The notes beneath the pieces are model-generated. The model saw only the letters and a list, made by a program, of their open reading frames with translations. It was not told the DNA's origin and did not search any database. The position numbers and the translations under genes were made by a program. A stretch of DNA of 64,000 nt from Gilvimarinus gilvus (GTDB taxonomy: Bacteria > Pseudomonadota > Gammaproteobacteria > Pseudomonadales > Cellvibrionaceae). The DNA lies in contig NZ_JAULRU010000731.1 of assembly GCF_030518155.1 (NCBI RefSeq), positions 62,001-126,000 on the forward strand, written 5' to 3'. This document shows, one piece after another, positions 46,202 to 56,245 of the stretch (position 1 is the stretch's first letter; each line of letters begins with the position of its first letter).

Positions 46202-48091
46202 ATGGCCAATTATTCCGCAGAAGATATTGAAGTCCTCACTGGGCTGGACCCCGTTAAAAAACGCCCGGGCATGTACACCGAAACCACCCGACCCAATCAC
46301 TTGGCACAAGAGGTTATTGATAACAGTGTCGACGAAGCGCTGGCAGGCCACGCCAAAACGCTCAGTGTAACCTTGCATAAAAATCACTCCGTCACTGTTT
46401 CCGATGATGGGCGCGGTATGCCAGTGGACATTCACCCGGAACAAGGTAAACCCGGGGTTGAAGTGATTTTGTCGACCCTGCACGCGGGCGGCAAGTTCTC
46501 CAACAAAAACTATCAGTTTTCCGGTGGTTTGCACGGGGTGGGTGTTTCAGTCGTAAACGCCCTATCGGACTTACTGGAAGTGACCATTCGCCGCGACGGG
46601 CAAGTGCATCAAATCGTATTTTCCAACGGTGAGAAAACCTCCGACCTTACCGTGATCGATACCTGCGGCAAGCGCAATACCGGCACCAGTGTACGCTTTG
46701 TGCCCAACACCAGCTATTTTGACTCGCCCAAATTTTCAGTGAGTCGATTGCGCCATGTGTTGCGCGCAAAGGCCGTACTGTGCCCGGGGTTAACCGTCAA
46801 CTTTAATGACGAAACCTCCGGCGAGAAAGACACCTGGTATTTTGAAGACGGCCTGCGCGATTACCTAAGTGGTAATACTCAGGGTTATGAAGTGTTGCCG
46901 GCACAACCTTTTGTGGGTGAATTTTCAGGCTCTACTGAGGCGGCCAGTTGGGCGGTACAGTGGCTGCCCGAAGGCGGTGAACTGACCCAGGAAAGTTACG
47001 TCAACCTGATTCCTACCGCGCAGGGCGGTACGCACGTCAATGGTTTACGCACCGGCCTGCTCGATGCCATGCGTGATTATTGCGAATTTCGCAGTTTAGT
47101 TCCGCGCGGCGTGAAATTGGCGCCGGAGGATGTGTGGGCCAACTGCAGTTATGTACTTTCCTCCAAATTGTCGGACCCGCAATTTTCCGGGCAAACCAAA
47201 GAGCGTTTAAGTTCGCGCGAGGCGGCGGCTTTTGTCTCCGGTATTGCCAAAGACGCTTTCGCACTGTGGCTAAATCAGCATACCGAGGAAGGCGATAAAA
47301 TTGCCGACTTGTGTATTCACAATGCGCAAAAGCGGGTTCGCTCCTCGAAAAAAGTGGCGCGTAAAAAAATTACACAAGGGCCAGCACTGCCCGGTAAACT
47401 CGCGGATTGCTCCAGCAATGACCCGGCCAACAGTGAACTGTTTTTGGTGGAAGGGGATTCGGCGGGTGGTTCTGCCAAGCAGGCGCGCGATCGCGAGTAC
47501 CAGGCCATTATGCCGCTGCGCGGAAAAATTCTTAACACCTGGGAAGTAGACTCCAGCGAGATTTTTTCCAACCAGGAGGTGCACGATATTTCTGTTGCGC
47601 TCGGTGTAGACCCTGCAACGGATTCACTGGAAGGTTTGCGTTACAACAAAGTGTGTATTCTTGCCGATGCTGACTCCGATGGCCTGCACATCGCTACCTT
47701 GCTGTGCGCGCTGTTTGTTCGCCATTTCCGACCCTTGGTAGCGGCGGGGCATGTGTATGTGGCCATGCCGCCCCTGTACCGAATCGATGTGGGTAAAGAT
47801 GTTTACTACGCGCTTGATGACAGCGAGAAAGCCGGTGTGCTCGACCGTATTGAAGCGGAAAAGAAAAAAGGCAAAGTGGGGGTGCAACGCTTTAAAGGTC
47901 TGGGGGAAATGAACCCGCTACAGCTGCGCGAAACCACCATGGCTAAAGATACGCGCCGACTGGTTCAGCTGCGCGTGGAAGACGGCGACGATACCAATCA
48001 AATGCTCGACATGCTGCTCGCCAAAAAGCGGTCAGCCGATCGAAAAAGTTGGTTGGAGTCGAAGGGCAATTTGGCGGAAGTGGTTGTTTAG
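46202..48091 (+). CDS. parE: DNA topoisomerase IV subunit B
   Basis: ATPase subunit of topoisomerase IV (decatenation of chromosomes). 629 residues. GHKL ATPase motif QEVIDNSVDEALAGH (about 35-49), GGLHGVGVSVVNALS, and the Toprim region with LVEGDSAGGSAKQARDR and DADSDGLHIATLL. Length and IMPLRGKILNTWEVD favour ParE over GyrB. Followed by a strong terminator. No parC in the window. Confidence 0.96.
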   Translation: MANYSAEDIEVLTGLDPVKKRPGMYTETTRPNHLAQEVIDNSVDEALAGHAKTLSVTLHKNHSVTVSDDGRGMPVDIHPEQGKPGVEVILSTLHAGGKFSNKNYQFSGGLHGVGVSVVNALSDLLEVTIRRDGQVHQIVFSNGEKTSDLTVIDTCGKRNTGTSVRFVPNTSYFDSPKFSVSRLRHVLRAKAVLCPGLTVNFNDETSGEKDTWYFEDGLRDYLSGNTQGYEVLPAQPFVGEFSGSTEAASWAVQWLPEGGELTQESYVNLIPTAQGGTHVNGLRTGLLDAMRDYCEFRSLVPRGVKLAPEDVWANCSYVLSSKLSDPQFSGQTKERLSSREAAAFVSGIAKDAFALWLNQHTEEGDKIADLCIHNAQKRVRSSKKVARKKITQGPALPGKLADCSSNDPANSELFLVEGDSAGGSAKQARDREYQAIMPLRGKILNTWEVDSSEIFSNQEVHDISVALGVDPATDSLEGLRYNKVCILADADSDGLHIATLLCALFVRHFRPLVAAGHVYVAMPPLYRIDVGKDVYYALDDSEKAGVLDRIEAEKKKGKVGVQRFKGLGEMNPLQLRETTMAKDTRRLVQLRVEDGDDTNQMLDMLLAKKRSADRKSWLESKGNLAEVVV

Positions 48092-48114
48092 TTTCTATAC
48101 ACTCCTGGTAAGAA

Positions 48115-48145
48115 CGAAAACGAGACTTTCGGTCTCGTTTTTTTT
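48115..48145 (+). terminator. Rho-independent terminator after parE
   Basis: AAAACGAGAC and GTCTCGTTTT pair over a 5-base loop (TTTCG), followed by a run of T. It ends the nudF-to-parE unit. Confidence 0.92.
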
Positions 48146-48213
48146 GCTCTGGATTTCGATATTTTCAGGCTAATGTTCTAATATTTACATGGTTATCGAG
48201 TGGGGGAAGTGAA

Positions 48214-48567
48214 ATGGATTCCAAGCTGGGAAGTTGTCATTGTGGGGCGGTTACTTTTGAAGTAATTTTTAAAAATGGAATGCAGAACATTAGACGGTGT
48301 GATTGCTCGTTGTGTAAGCGAAAAGGCGCGATTATGGTAAGTGTTCCTCTGGCGGATCGAACCGTGACTAACGGTAAGGATGCTCTAACCCTGTACCAAT
48401 GGAACACGAAAACCGCCAAGCATTATTTTTGCAAAGAATGTGGTATCTATACTCACCATCAAAGAAGAAGTGTGCCGACTGAATTTGGTGTTAACGTTGG
48501 TTGCCTTGAAGGCGTAGACCCACTTTCATTGAAAGATGTGGTCATAGGCAACGGGGCGGCGCAATGA
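48214..48567 (+). CDS. GFA/CENP-V-family zinc protein
   Basis: A 117-residue member of the glutathione-dependent formaldehyde-activating (GFA) fold. Zinc-binding cysteines are seen in GSCHCGAV (about 6-13), CDCSLCKRKG (about 30-39) and FCKECG (about 70-75). The GFA family is broad and most members are not formaldehyde enzymes, so no substrate is claimed. Ribosome binding site GGGGGAAGTG precedes the ATG. Confidence 0.85.
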   Translation: MDSKLGSCHCGAVTFEVIFKNGMQNIRRCDCSLCKRKGAIMVSVPLADRTVTNGKDALTLYQWNTKTAKHYFCKECGIYTHHQRRSVPTEFGVNVGCLEGVDPLSLKDVVIGNGAAQ

Positions 48568-48813
48568 GAACTGTAGTGACAGGCGTCGTGAGTGCTACGT
48601 TAAAAAATAGGGTTGGTAGCGTTGTTCATGTGGTTTGACTGGCGTCAAAGGCTCTTTGTTCGTCGGAATATGGTATTGGTTGTTACGTTTTCGTCGTTTT
48701 TGACAAATTGGCGGCTTATCTGTAAAGCTGTTATAACCTTATCGAGCGCAGTTTATTGAGTTATTAATTGCTTGCTCAGTAGTTGTGCCAATCGTTTAGA
48801 CAAGCTGCTGCCT

Positions 48814-49701
48814 ATGCCTGATTCACAGTTCGTAAACCGTTTTAGTTCCAACCGAAAATACTTTGAGCCCTATGGTTTGGCCTGTGTTTATTGGCAGCCT
48901 ACGTCAATGCCGCGCCCAGATTATCACAATGAAATTGAGCTGAATTTTCTGCTTAAGGGCAGTGTCACCTACTTGTTTGGGGGGCATAAAATAACGCTTG
49001 AGGCGGGTAAGTTGGCTGCGTTTTGGGCCGCGATTCCTCACCAGGTTGTCGAATTCTCCAATGATGTCGTTTATTTTGCTGCGACCATACCTTTGCATAC
49101 CTTCTTACAGTGGCGGTTGCCTGACCCTTTTGTGCAGCCTTTATTGCAGGGACATTTATTACAGGAGCTTAGTTGCAACAACAGTGTGACCGATGCCAGC
49201 TTGTTTAAAGGTTGGGAGAGAGATTTGTGCGGTGAAGCGCCTGAACTGGAAGAGATTGTACTGTTGGAAATGCATGCTCGCTTAAGGCGTCTTGCTGTTT
49301 CGCACAGCGGTCAGCCTGTGGCGAGTCAAAGGGGAAATTCTCACCTCGCTGTGCCGGCATCTGAGCTTAGCAGCGTTGAGCAAATGGCGTGCTACATTAT
49401 GAAGAACTACGCCGATAAAATTACGATTCAGCAAGTCAGTGACAGTGTAGGGCTGACTCCCAACTATGCTATGAACCTTTTTAGGCAAACCTTTGGGGCC
49501 ACTATTGGTGATTATCTGACGCAGCACCGCTTGTCACACGCCCAACGATTACTTGTCACTACGACGCTGCCGATTACCAACGTAGCGCTTGAAGCAGGGT
49601 TTGGCTCCATCAGTCGGTTTAATGAGGTGTTTAGCCTTAGTAATGGTTGCTCGCCCCGTCAGTACCGGAAAAAATACTGTATCCGGCAAGGGAAGCAATA
49701 A
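48814..49701 (+). CDS. AraC-family transcriptional regulator
   Basis: About 295 residues: an N-terminal cupin ligand domain (HNEIELNFLLKGSVTYLFGG, about 35-54) and a C-terminal pair of helix-turn-helix motifs (ITIQQVSDSVGLTPNYAMNLF and LPITNVALEAGFGSISRFNEVF). The ATG at 48814 is a guess; the frame is open to a TTG at 48772 and neither has a strong ribosome binding site. It precedes the Sde182/GH115 genes on the same strand and is the likely local regulator, with a sugar or sugar acid as inducer. Confidence 0.88.
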   Translation: MPDSQFVNRFSSNRKYFEPYGLACVYWQPTSMPRPDYHNEIELNFLLKGSVTYLFGGHKITLEAGKLAAFWAAIPHQVVEFSNDVVYFAATIPLHTFLQWRLPDPFVQPLLQGHLLQELSCNNSVTDASLFKGWERDLCGEAPELEEIVLLEMHARLRRLAVSHSGQPVASQRGNSHLAVPASELSSVEQMACYIMKNYADKITIQQVSDSVGLTPNYAMNLFRQTFGATIGDYLTQHRLSHAQRLLVTTTLPITNVALEAGFGSISRFNEVFSLSNGCSPRQYRKKYCIRQGKQ

Positions 49702-49825
49702 GCAAATACCCAACAATAATCATAGTATCCCGGCAGTTTGTGGTGTTATTTAGGAGGAAGTGCGGAATTGGTGGGATTATTATGGGGGTATCTATTCAAA
49801 TAACGATCAATAGGTCGCGCATATT

Positions 49826-51232
49826 ATGAATTACTTTTTAGGACTTCTACTCGTCTTCGTCCCCCTGTTCGGGTTGGCTGAGCCAGCTCATACACCCCTC
49901 AAGCCTCGTATTGTCGTTTTGACCGATATATCGCCGAATCACATCGAGCCCGATGACATGGAGTCGATCATTCGGTTGTTTGCTTACGCCGATCTGTTTG
50001 AAATTGAGGGTATCGTCGCTACAACGGGTTGGAGCAGCGCAGGGGATAACGCCGAGTGGATCAGCTTAATACATGACGCCATTGACGCTTATGAACAAGA
50101 CTTGCCCAAGCTTTCCCGCCGCTCTGGGCAAAAGGAATTCTCCGAGCAAGAAAAGACTCAATGCATTGGGTACTGGCCTAGCCCGGATTATTTAAGGTCA
50201 GTGACTCTGGTTGGCAGTCAGGTTAGGGGAATCGAACATATAGGTGCGGATAACAATACCCCTGGCAGTGAATTGTTGATTGATGTTGCCAGCGAGTCGG
50301 ATGAGCGCCCGGTGTGGGTGCTTGCCTGGGGTGGGGCAAATACTATGGCTCAGGCTGTCTGGCAGTTGCAAAATCAGGGTACAGAGGCAGAACTTACCCA
50401 TTTTTTGAATAAAGTACGCTTGTACACCATCACCGATCAGGATCGCAGCTACAAGAGCGGTACTCCTTTTGATATCAGTGCTCATCAATGGCTGCGCCGT
50501 GAGTTTAAAGAAAAGCTCTTTTTCATCTGGGATGAAAGCGCCTGGCGGTATCAAAACGGTACCGGAAAAGCCAATTGGGAAGAATATGCAAAACACGTCC
50601 AGGGTAAAGGGGCTATGGGCGAGCTATACCCAAAATATAAATATGGTGTTGAGGGGGACTCTCCATCCTTCTTTTATGTATTGCCCAACGGTTTGAATAA
50701 TCCCGAGCGGCCCTCGTGGGGCGGCTGGGGTGGCTACTTTGAATGGGCTATTACGCCGGACGAAGAAACTTACGCGCTGACAAACCATGAAGATATTGAA
50801 GCGGGGAAAATTTCAAGAAAGTACGAAGAGAAATTTTACCCCGCAATATTTAACGATTTTGTAGCGCGTATGGATTGGGTAGAAAATGGCAGTGGGAATC
50901 GTAACCCCGTAGCAACGGTCGATGGGGATCAGAGTCTTAGCCCACTGATGAAAACGCCAACTGCTGGCTCATCCATTACTCTTGACGGTTCTGCCAGCTT
51001 TGATCCCGATGGAGATAATATTAAGGTCTCATGGTGGATTCTGCCAGAGGCGGGCACTTACCAGAAGGAAGTAGAGATTCAGGGTGATGAAAAGGGACGT
51101 GTTAGCGTAACTATTCCGTCCGATGCTGTTGGGCAAAGCTTTCACATAATTATGGAGGTTACGGACGATGGAACCCCTGCACTGACCAGTTACCGACGGG
51201 TTATTGTTAAGCCTGTGAAAGATAAATCATAA
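49826..51232 (+). CDS. Sde182-type nucleoside hydrolase-like exported protein (DUF1593)
   Basis: A 468-residue exported protein of the DUF1593 family, named from the cellulose-binding Sde182 of Saccharophagus. Signal peptide ends near GLA-EP. A nucleoside-hydrolase-like domain (about 27-345) shows VVLTDISPNHIEPDDMES, with the acidic cluster where nucleoside hydrolases hold Ca2+, and WVLAWGGANTMAQAVW. The C-terminal domain (about 370-465) is a beta-sandwich with LDGSASFDPDGDNIKVSWW. It is a tandem partner of the next gene. Biochemical role is not established. Confidence 0.88.
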   Translation: MNYFLGLLLVFVPLFGLAEPAHTPLKPRIVVLTDISPNHIEPDDMESIIRLFAYADLFEIEGIVATTGWSSAGDNAEWISLIHDAIDAYEQDLPKLSRRSGQKEFSEQEKTQCIGYWPSPDYLRSVTLVGSQVRGIEHIGADNNTPGSELLIDVASESDERPVWVLAWGGANTMAQAVWQLQNQGTEAELTHFLNKVRLYTITDQDRSYKSGTPFDISAHQWLRREFKEKLFFIWDESAWRYQNGTGKANWEEYAKHVQGKGAMGELYPKYKYGVEGDSPSFFYVLPNGLNNPERPSWGGWGGYFEWAITPDEETYALTNHEDIEAGKISRKYEEKFYPAIFNDFVARMDWVENGSGNRNPVATVDGDQSLSPLMKTPTAGSSITLDGSASFDPDGDNIKVSWWILPEAGTYQKEVEIQGDEKGRVSVTIPSDAVGQSFHIIMEVTDDGTPALTSYRRVIVKPVKDKS

Positions 51233-51286
51233 AGTTATACGTTAAAGCGGCGGCTGATGGCCACTGGCTCCAATGTAGAGGTGCAA

Positions 51287-52876
51287 ATGTTTTTATTTAA
51301 TAAGTTTGCTGTGGTCGCCCTTCTTGTAGTTTCGGGTTTTGCTCAAGGCAATGCACTGACCGGTACGGTAAAAGACGAGAGCACTAATATTCCCATTGTC
51401 GGGGCGAAGGTCAGCTTGGCTAATCAAGGTGTAACGGTAGTCACAAACAGTGAGGGAGAATTTACTCTTAAGTATGAAAATTCTGATTCCCCAAGTGTTA
51501 TCCAAGTAACAGAAAGGCGGTACTGGCAGAGGGAAATCCCATCTTCACTTAATGATAGCTCCCCATTGAATGTCCGCCTGCAGGCGAAAAAGCAAAGACT
51601 CATTATTACCACAGATATAGGCGGCGTTGATCCTGATGACTTACAGTCTTTGCTTCATGCCTTACTCTTATCAAATGAATATGATTTGGAGGGAATTATT
51701 TATGGTCATGCCTGGGTAGAGTCAAGTCCAGAGCGGGGAAGAAGTCGAATTGAAAAAGCGATTGATGCCTACGGCAAGGTTTATGAAAATTTAACAGTGC
51801 ACTCAACAGAGTATCCGACCCCTAATTACTTAAGATCGATAGTAAGAGCGGGGCAGGCCGAGCCGCGAATGGAAGGTGCCGGGAAGGGAAAGGACAGCGA
51901 AGGCTCGAATTTGATTGTTACGCTAGTTGAAAACGACGATCCGAGGCCAGTGTGGATAAATGCCTGGGGTGGTGCCAATACCATCGCTCAGGCTTTCTGG
52001 AAAGTTAATGCGACGCGCTCAAAGGGCGACCTTGATAAATTTGTCAGTAAGGTCAGGGTTTATGATATTTTGGGGCAAGATGATAGTGGCTCGTGGATCG
52101 CAAAAACATTTCCCAATGTGACCTATATTCGCAACGCAGACGGAGTATATGGTTGGGCACCGGAGAAAGCTTGGACGGCAGAGCATGTACAAAGTCATGG
52201 TCCCATCGGTAGTTTATACCCTACCTCTAAATGGGCGACAGAAGGTGATTCTCCGGCATTTTTACACCTTGCATCGCGAGGATTAAACAATCCGAATAGT
52301 TTAACGCAAGGTGGTTGGGGAGGAAGATTTGGCGCCCAAAAGACTACCGGCGTGAAGCTGTTTAGTTGGGCTGAGAAAACTCCAGAAGTGTATGCCCATG
52401 AACAAACGTTGAAACCTTACGCGTTGTACACCAATACAGCGGAGGGTGCCGCAGCGATCAAAAAATGGCAGCCAGATATTGATAACAGCCTGGCTGTGCG
52501 AATGGATTGGTCAGTAACACCTAACTGGACGGATGCAAATCATTTTCCTGTTGCTATTTTAGAGGGAGATAAAACCCGACAAATACTGGAGCGGTCGGTA
52601 ACTGCCGGAGAGGAAATTATTCTTAGTGCGGACGGCTCGTCAGATCCGGATAATGACTCTTTGGTTTTCTCATGGCTGTATTATAATAAGGCAAGCACGT
52701 ACGATGGTGCTGTTGACTTACAGGGTCACACTACTCCCGCCGTTAAAATTAAAGTTCCTGAAGATTCATTTGGTAAGACTATTCACATTATCTTAGCAGT
52801 GCGCGATAGCGGAGCGCCTACCCTTGCGGCTTATAGAAGAATGATATTAAAGGTGAAAAATCCTTCGCCGCCATAA
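51287..52876 (+). CDS. Second Sde182-type protein with CarboxypepD_reg-like N-domain
   Basis: About 529 residues. The ATG at 51287 has AGAGGTG upstream and opens a signal peptide ending near FAQGNA. Unlike its neighbour it carries an extra N-terminal beta-sandwich (about 22-100, GTVKDESTNIPIVGAKVSLA; carboxypeptidase-regulatory-like). Then come the nucleoside-hydrolase-like domain (TTDIGGVDPDDLQS, WINAWGGANTIAQAFW) and the C-terminal Sde182 domain (LSADGSSDPDNDSLVFSWLY). It follows the first copy by 54 bases. Codon use is visibly more AT-rich than that of the first copy, which suggests separate origins rather than a recent tandem copy. Confidence 0.87.
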   Translation: MFLFNKFAVVALLVVSGFAQGNALTGTVKDESTNIPIVGAKVSLANQGVTVVTNSEGEFTLKYENSDSPSVIQVTERRYWQREIPSSLNDSSPLNVRLQAKKQRLIITTDIGGVDPDDLQSLLHALLLSNEYDLEGIIYGHAWVESSPERGRSRIEKAIDAYGKVYENLTVHSTEYPTPNYLRSIVRAGQAEPRMEGAGKGKDSEGSNLIVTLVENDDPRPVWINAWGGANTIAQAFWKVNATRSKGDLDKFVSKVRVYDILGQDDSGSWIAKTFPNVTYIRNADGVYGWAPEKAWTAEHVQSHGPIGSLYPTSKWATEGDSPAFLHLASRGLNNPNSLTQGGWGGRFGAQKTTGVKLFSWAEKTPEVYAHEQTLKPYALYTNTAEGAAAIKKWQPDIDNSLAVRMDWSVTPNWTDANHFPVAILEGDKTRQILERSVTAGEEIILSADGSSDPDNDSLVFSWLYYNKASTYDGAVDLQGHTTPAVKIKVPEDSFGKTIHIILAVRDSGAPTLAAYRRMILKVKNPSPP

Positions 52877-53115
52877 AAGTGTTCGAGATTGTTGTCAGAA
52901 GAATGGTAGAAATATCGTTTTACATCAGTTTTGGATTCAATGTAGTTGAACAGATATGGTCGGCAGCTCTGCAGCCGTAAGCCTTGTCCGAACGGCATTG
53001 ATTGATTATTTTAGTATGGCTGCCGCTTCGTTCAGATTTGTTTGAAGCTTATCGCTAAATGGAGAAGGTGCCGTCACCAGAATGAAGGTGGTAACTTTAT
53101 GTAACTACTCGTGCG

Positions 53116-53150
53116 ATGTTGCCCGTGAAGGGATTGCTCACGGGCAACAT
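53116..53150. terminator. Hairpin between the Sde182 and GH115 genes
   Basis: A perfect 13-base stem (ATGTTGCCCGTGA with its complement TCACGGGCAACAT, 9-base loop) lies between the convergent genes. It is not followed by an immediate U-tract, but T-rich sequence starts about 10 bases on. The rest of 52877-53178 holds nothing recognised. Confidence 0.6.
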
Positions 53151-53178
53151 AGACAATCGCTTTTGCCTTCTTTTTTGA

Positions 53179-55755
53179 TTACTGTTTTATCGGCGTATCT
53201 GTTTTTGCTGATTTAATAATCAGTTTTTCAAGTACCATGTTGTCATCAATCCGGAAGACTTTTAACTCATGCTCGCCTGTAGTGAGCTCGGTAAAGGTCA
53301 TTTCAAGCAGCTGTTTGTTGTTTATAACTGCTTTGGCCCAGGCTTTTTCCTGGGGGGTATGCTGGCCGCCACCGGTGGCGTGTAAGTCAAAGCTGAGGGT
53401 TTTAGCAGGCTTGCCATCAACGGCTACGGCTAAACGAACACCGCCGCGCGCTATCGTATCCAAGGTGGGGCTGAGTTCCAGAGTTACGTGAGCATCGCCA
53501 TGGTGGGGTTGATTGAACTTGTAGCTCAAGGCGATATTATCACCCACTGATGTTGGCTTTTGTCCTTGGGGCAGGGCGAGCATGCCCGCATTGGACTGGC
53601 CCAAGTGCTTCACCGCAGTCCAGGTAAGCCCTTTGGCGTTGGATGCGGTGTCAAAATCACTGGCATCAATTACCTGAATGTTTTCAGGTTGATCCATAGC
53701 CTCAAACTGAACCTCGATATTGTTTTTACCGCCGTAAATTTTTGACACAGTTGGCATGGTCTGTTCTTCCGGGTCATTCCAGGTCACATAATTCATATGC
53801 ACCTGATTGATCATGCCATCCCACTTTCCATCGTTAATTTGGTGATACTTATCGGTCAGATCCGAATCACGCTGGAAATTGGTCTGCACAAGTTCCATAA
53901 AATGATTGGAGCGTGCATCCCCGACCTCCACCAGCGCTTTGTTCCAGGCGGCGGCAAAGTACATCTCATACAAATTGCTCATTGAGGCGATGGGCCACTC
54001 CACCAATTGGAAGAATGCGGAATATTGCGCTTTATTGATTTGCTTTTTCACCGCAATCATATCCTGCTCGAGCCGCTGCCATTTGGTGTAATGGCCATAG
54101 AACTCTCCACCCTTAAGTTTTGGCTCGGCAATTTCACCAATCTCAAAAGTATTCTCGTTCAGTAGCTCCGGCTTGCGCATGGCGGCGTAGGTACCATAGC
54201 GCTCTATCAGGTCGGCCACTTTTGGCGCTAATTCTGTACCGAAAGACTGCGCGGCGAACTGCTCTGCATAGTCGCGCAGAGCGTGAGTATCCATGGCTTC
54301 GGGGTTCCATGCCATGGTCAGAAAGAAATCAATGGGAAATTCGATGGGTTTTAAATCGCCCACATTGACCACCCATAGATCCTCGGCACCGCGTTGGTAG
54401 GATAAATTCATCTGCTGCCAGACCTTGCCGATCTGCACAGTATTGGTCCATTTGTAGTTGCGCGGCACACCTACATAGTCAAAATGATAATAAACACCGA
54501 AACCGCCTTCGCGATTGACGTCTTTGGTTGGCAGGCGACGTACTAACCCCCAGTTATCGTCGGCGAACAGCAAGGTTACGTCATCGGGTACTGTCATTCC
54601 TTTGTCGTAATAATCTTGCACTTCTTTATACAGCGCCCATACTTGCGGAGTTTGCTTGGCAGGTTTTTCGGTCACATCGGCAATAATGTCTCGTTGGTCG
54701 GCAACCACTTGTTCCAGCAGTTCGATGGCTGTGCCCTCAGACATAGGCTCATCGCCATCGCCACGCATACCTACAGTTACCAGTGACTCATAGGGCGTGC
54801 CATCTTTTTTAGACATCATGCGCTCGATGCCGCCCCGCCAGAATTTACGAATACTTTCACCGTTGGTTTCGTAATTCCAGGCTCCGCCACCTGTTGGGTT
54901 TTCGGATTTACGGTGCCACTCGGCATGGGCTCGGGTCATGGGTTCGTGGTGTGAGGTGCCCATGACAATACCCATGTCATCAGCCAATGCTGTATTTTTG
55001 GGGTCATCTAGATGAAAAGCCTTGCCCCACATGGCCGGCCAGATATAGTTGCCCTTGAGGCGCAGAAGTAGATCAAAGACCTTTTCATACATGCCCGAGT
55101 TAACGCCACCAAATTTTTTCTGCGCCCAGCCTTTTAACGCCGGATCTTCATCATTGATGAAAATTCCACGATAACGAACTTTAGGTTGGTCGCTTCTGCT
55201 GCCTGGCGTCACATATACGTTGTTTTGTTGTTGAGTTGGTACATCGGCAAACCAGTACCAAGGTGATACGCCCATTTGTTCTGATAGATCAAAGGTGCCA
55301 AATACTGCACCGCGGCGATCCGAGCCAACTACGACCAAGGCCTGATCGACTCCTGGCCAGGGTTTGTCGACAACGGCAACCTGATAAGCCTCCCATTGTC
55401 CGCGTATGGCATCGACATCCAATTTCCCCTGGCTCACTAACTCTTCAATCAGCGGATTTTCGCCCAACACCCCAATAAGGACGAGCGAACCCTCAGCCTG
55501 TTTGACGCTGGTGAGGAGCTCGCTGTTCGAGCCGCTAACCCTCTCTAAGTCGTCGCTAAATGCATCGGCTGCTCGGCGAACCGCAGAATTAGCATTGGCA
55601 GAGATGACTACAGGTAGCGGCTTGCCGTTCTGAATAAGAGGGAAGCCACTATTTTCGTCCAGACAAATAGTCGCCGGTGACTCGCACGCCCATGCGCCCG
55701 TTGATACTGATGAAATTGCGCATAAAAATGCGGCTGATTTAATGATAGATCGCAT
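53179..55755 (-). CDS. Xylan alpha-1,2-glucuronidase, GH115
   Basis: An 858-residue exported GH115 enzyme that removes (4-O-methyl)glucuronic acid from xylan. Signal peptide ends at GAWA-CE. A first domain (about 25-190) precedes the catalytic barrel with YRGIFINDEDPAL, YIWPAMWGKAF and the motif GTSHHEPM (about 265-272) and GMRGDGDEPM (about 328-337). A C-terminal helical region and beta-sandwich end the protein. No lipobox, so periplasmic or secreted. It is divergent from a second GH115 gene. Confidence 0.93.
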   Translation of the reverse strand: MRSIIKSAAFLCAISSVSTGAWACESPATICLDENSGFPLIQNGKPLPVVISANANSAVRRAADAFSDDLERVSGSNSELLTSVKQAEGSLVLIGVLGENPLIEELVSQGKLDVDAIRGQWEAYQVAVVDKPWPGVDQALVVVGSDRRGAVFGTFDLSEQMGVSPWYWFADVPTQQQNNVYVTPGSRSDQPKVRYRGIFINDEDPALKGWAQKKFGGVNSGMYEKVFDLLLRLKGNYIWPAMWGKAFHLDDPKNTALADDMGIVMGTSHHEPMTRAHAEWHRKSENPTGGGAWNYETNGESIRKFWRGGIERMMSKKDGTPYESLVTVGMRGDGDEPMSEGTAIELLEQVVADQRDIIADVTEKPAKQTPQVWALYKEVQDYYDKGMTVPDDVTLLFADDNWGLVRRLPTKDVNREGGFGVYYHFDYVGVPRNYKWTNTVQIGKVWQQMNLSYQRGAEDLWVVNVGDLKPIEFPIDFFLTMAWNPEAMDTHALRDYAEQFAAQSFGTELAPKVADLIERYGTYAAMRKPELLNENTFEIGEIAEPKLKGGEFYGHYTKWQRLEQDMIAVKKQINKAQYSAFFQLVEWPIASMSNLYEMYFAAAWNKALVEVGDARSNHFMELVQTNFQRDSDLTDKYHQINDGKWDGMINQVHMNYVTWNDPEEQTMPTVSKIYGGKNNIEVQFEAMDQPENIQVIDASDFDTASNAKGLTWTAVKHLGQSNAGMLALPQGQKPTSVGDNIALSYKFNQPHHGDAHVTLELSPTLDTIARGGVRLAVAVDGKPAKTLSFDLHATGGGQHTPQEKAWAKAVINNKQLLEMTFTELTTGEHELKVFRIDDNMVLEKLIIKSAKTDTPIKQ

Positions 55756-56245
55756 AGTTGAGCCACGCCCCTGAGTATATTGTCATTTTATTGGTCATTT
55801 AAACCGTAATATCTTATGCTGCTGGGGTACTAGTATGCAAGCTGTGTGGTTGATGCTCGGGAAGACCTTAGTCTCTCCTCCGGCAGCCAGGCGGATACCC
55901 AAGCCAGTGACGGGCTTTTACGGTTAGGCTCTGATCGGCACGGCCATGGCTAATAGGCTTAATCCATACGATTGTCTAAAGATGTTTTTTAAGCCCTGCC
56001 CAACGTGCAGAGCGTTGAGGGTGTAAAAAAGCTGATACCTGGGAGCTTTGCCAAACCGCATGAACAGTGCAACAGGAGCATTGGCGTGAGGTGCCCCGCG
56101 CATTGCCTTTTTTAAGAGAGGGTATAGAGTATAGTCGCTATCACCATAAGCTGGTTGGCTACAGAACCTGTAGAGACAAAAACGCTCCCTAGGTAAGCTG
56201 CTGGTCTCTGTGATTAATAATAATATTTTTAGAGGTTTAGTTTTT
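55756..56245. promoter_or_regulatory. Shared upstream region of two divergent GH115 genes
   Basis: 490 bases with no supported gene; the open frames here are on the wrong strand or run into the second enzyme's signal peptide. An 8-base palindrome TACTAGTA (55828-55835) and an AT-rich stretch (55780-55815) lie near the minus-strand gene and are candidate operator and promoter. The AraC regulator or a GntR-type regulator outside the window could act here. Confidence 0.35.
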
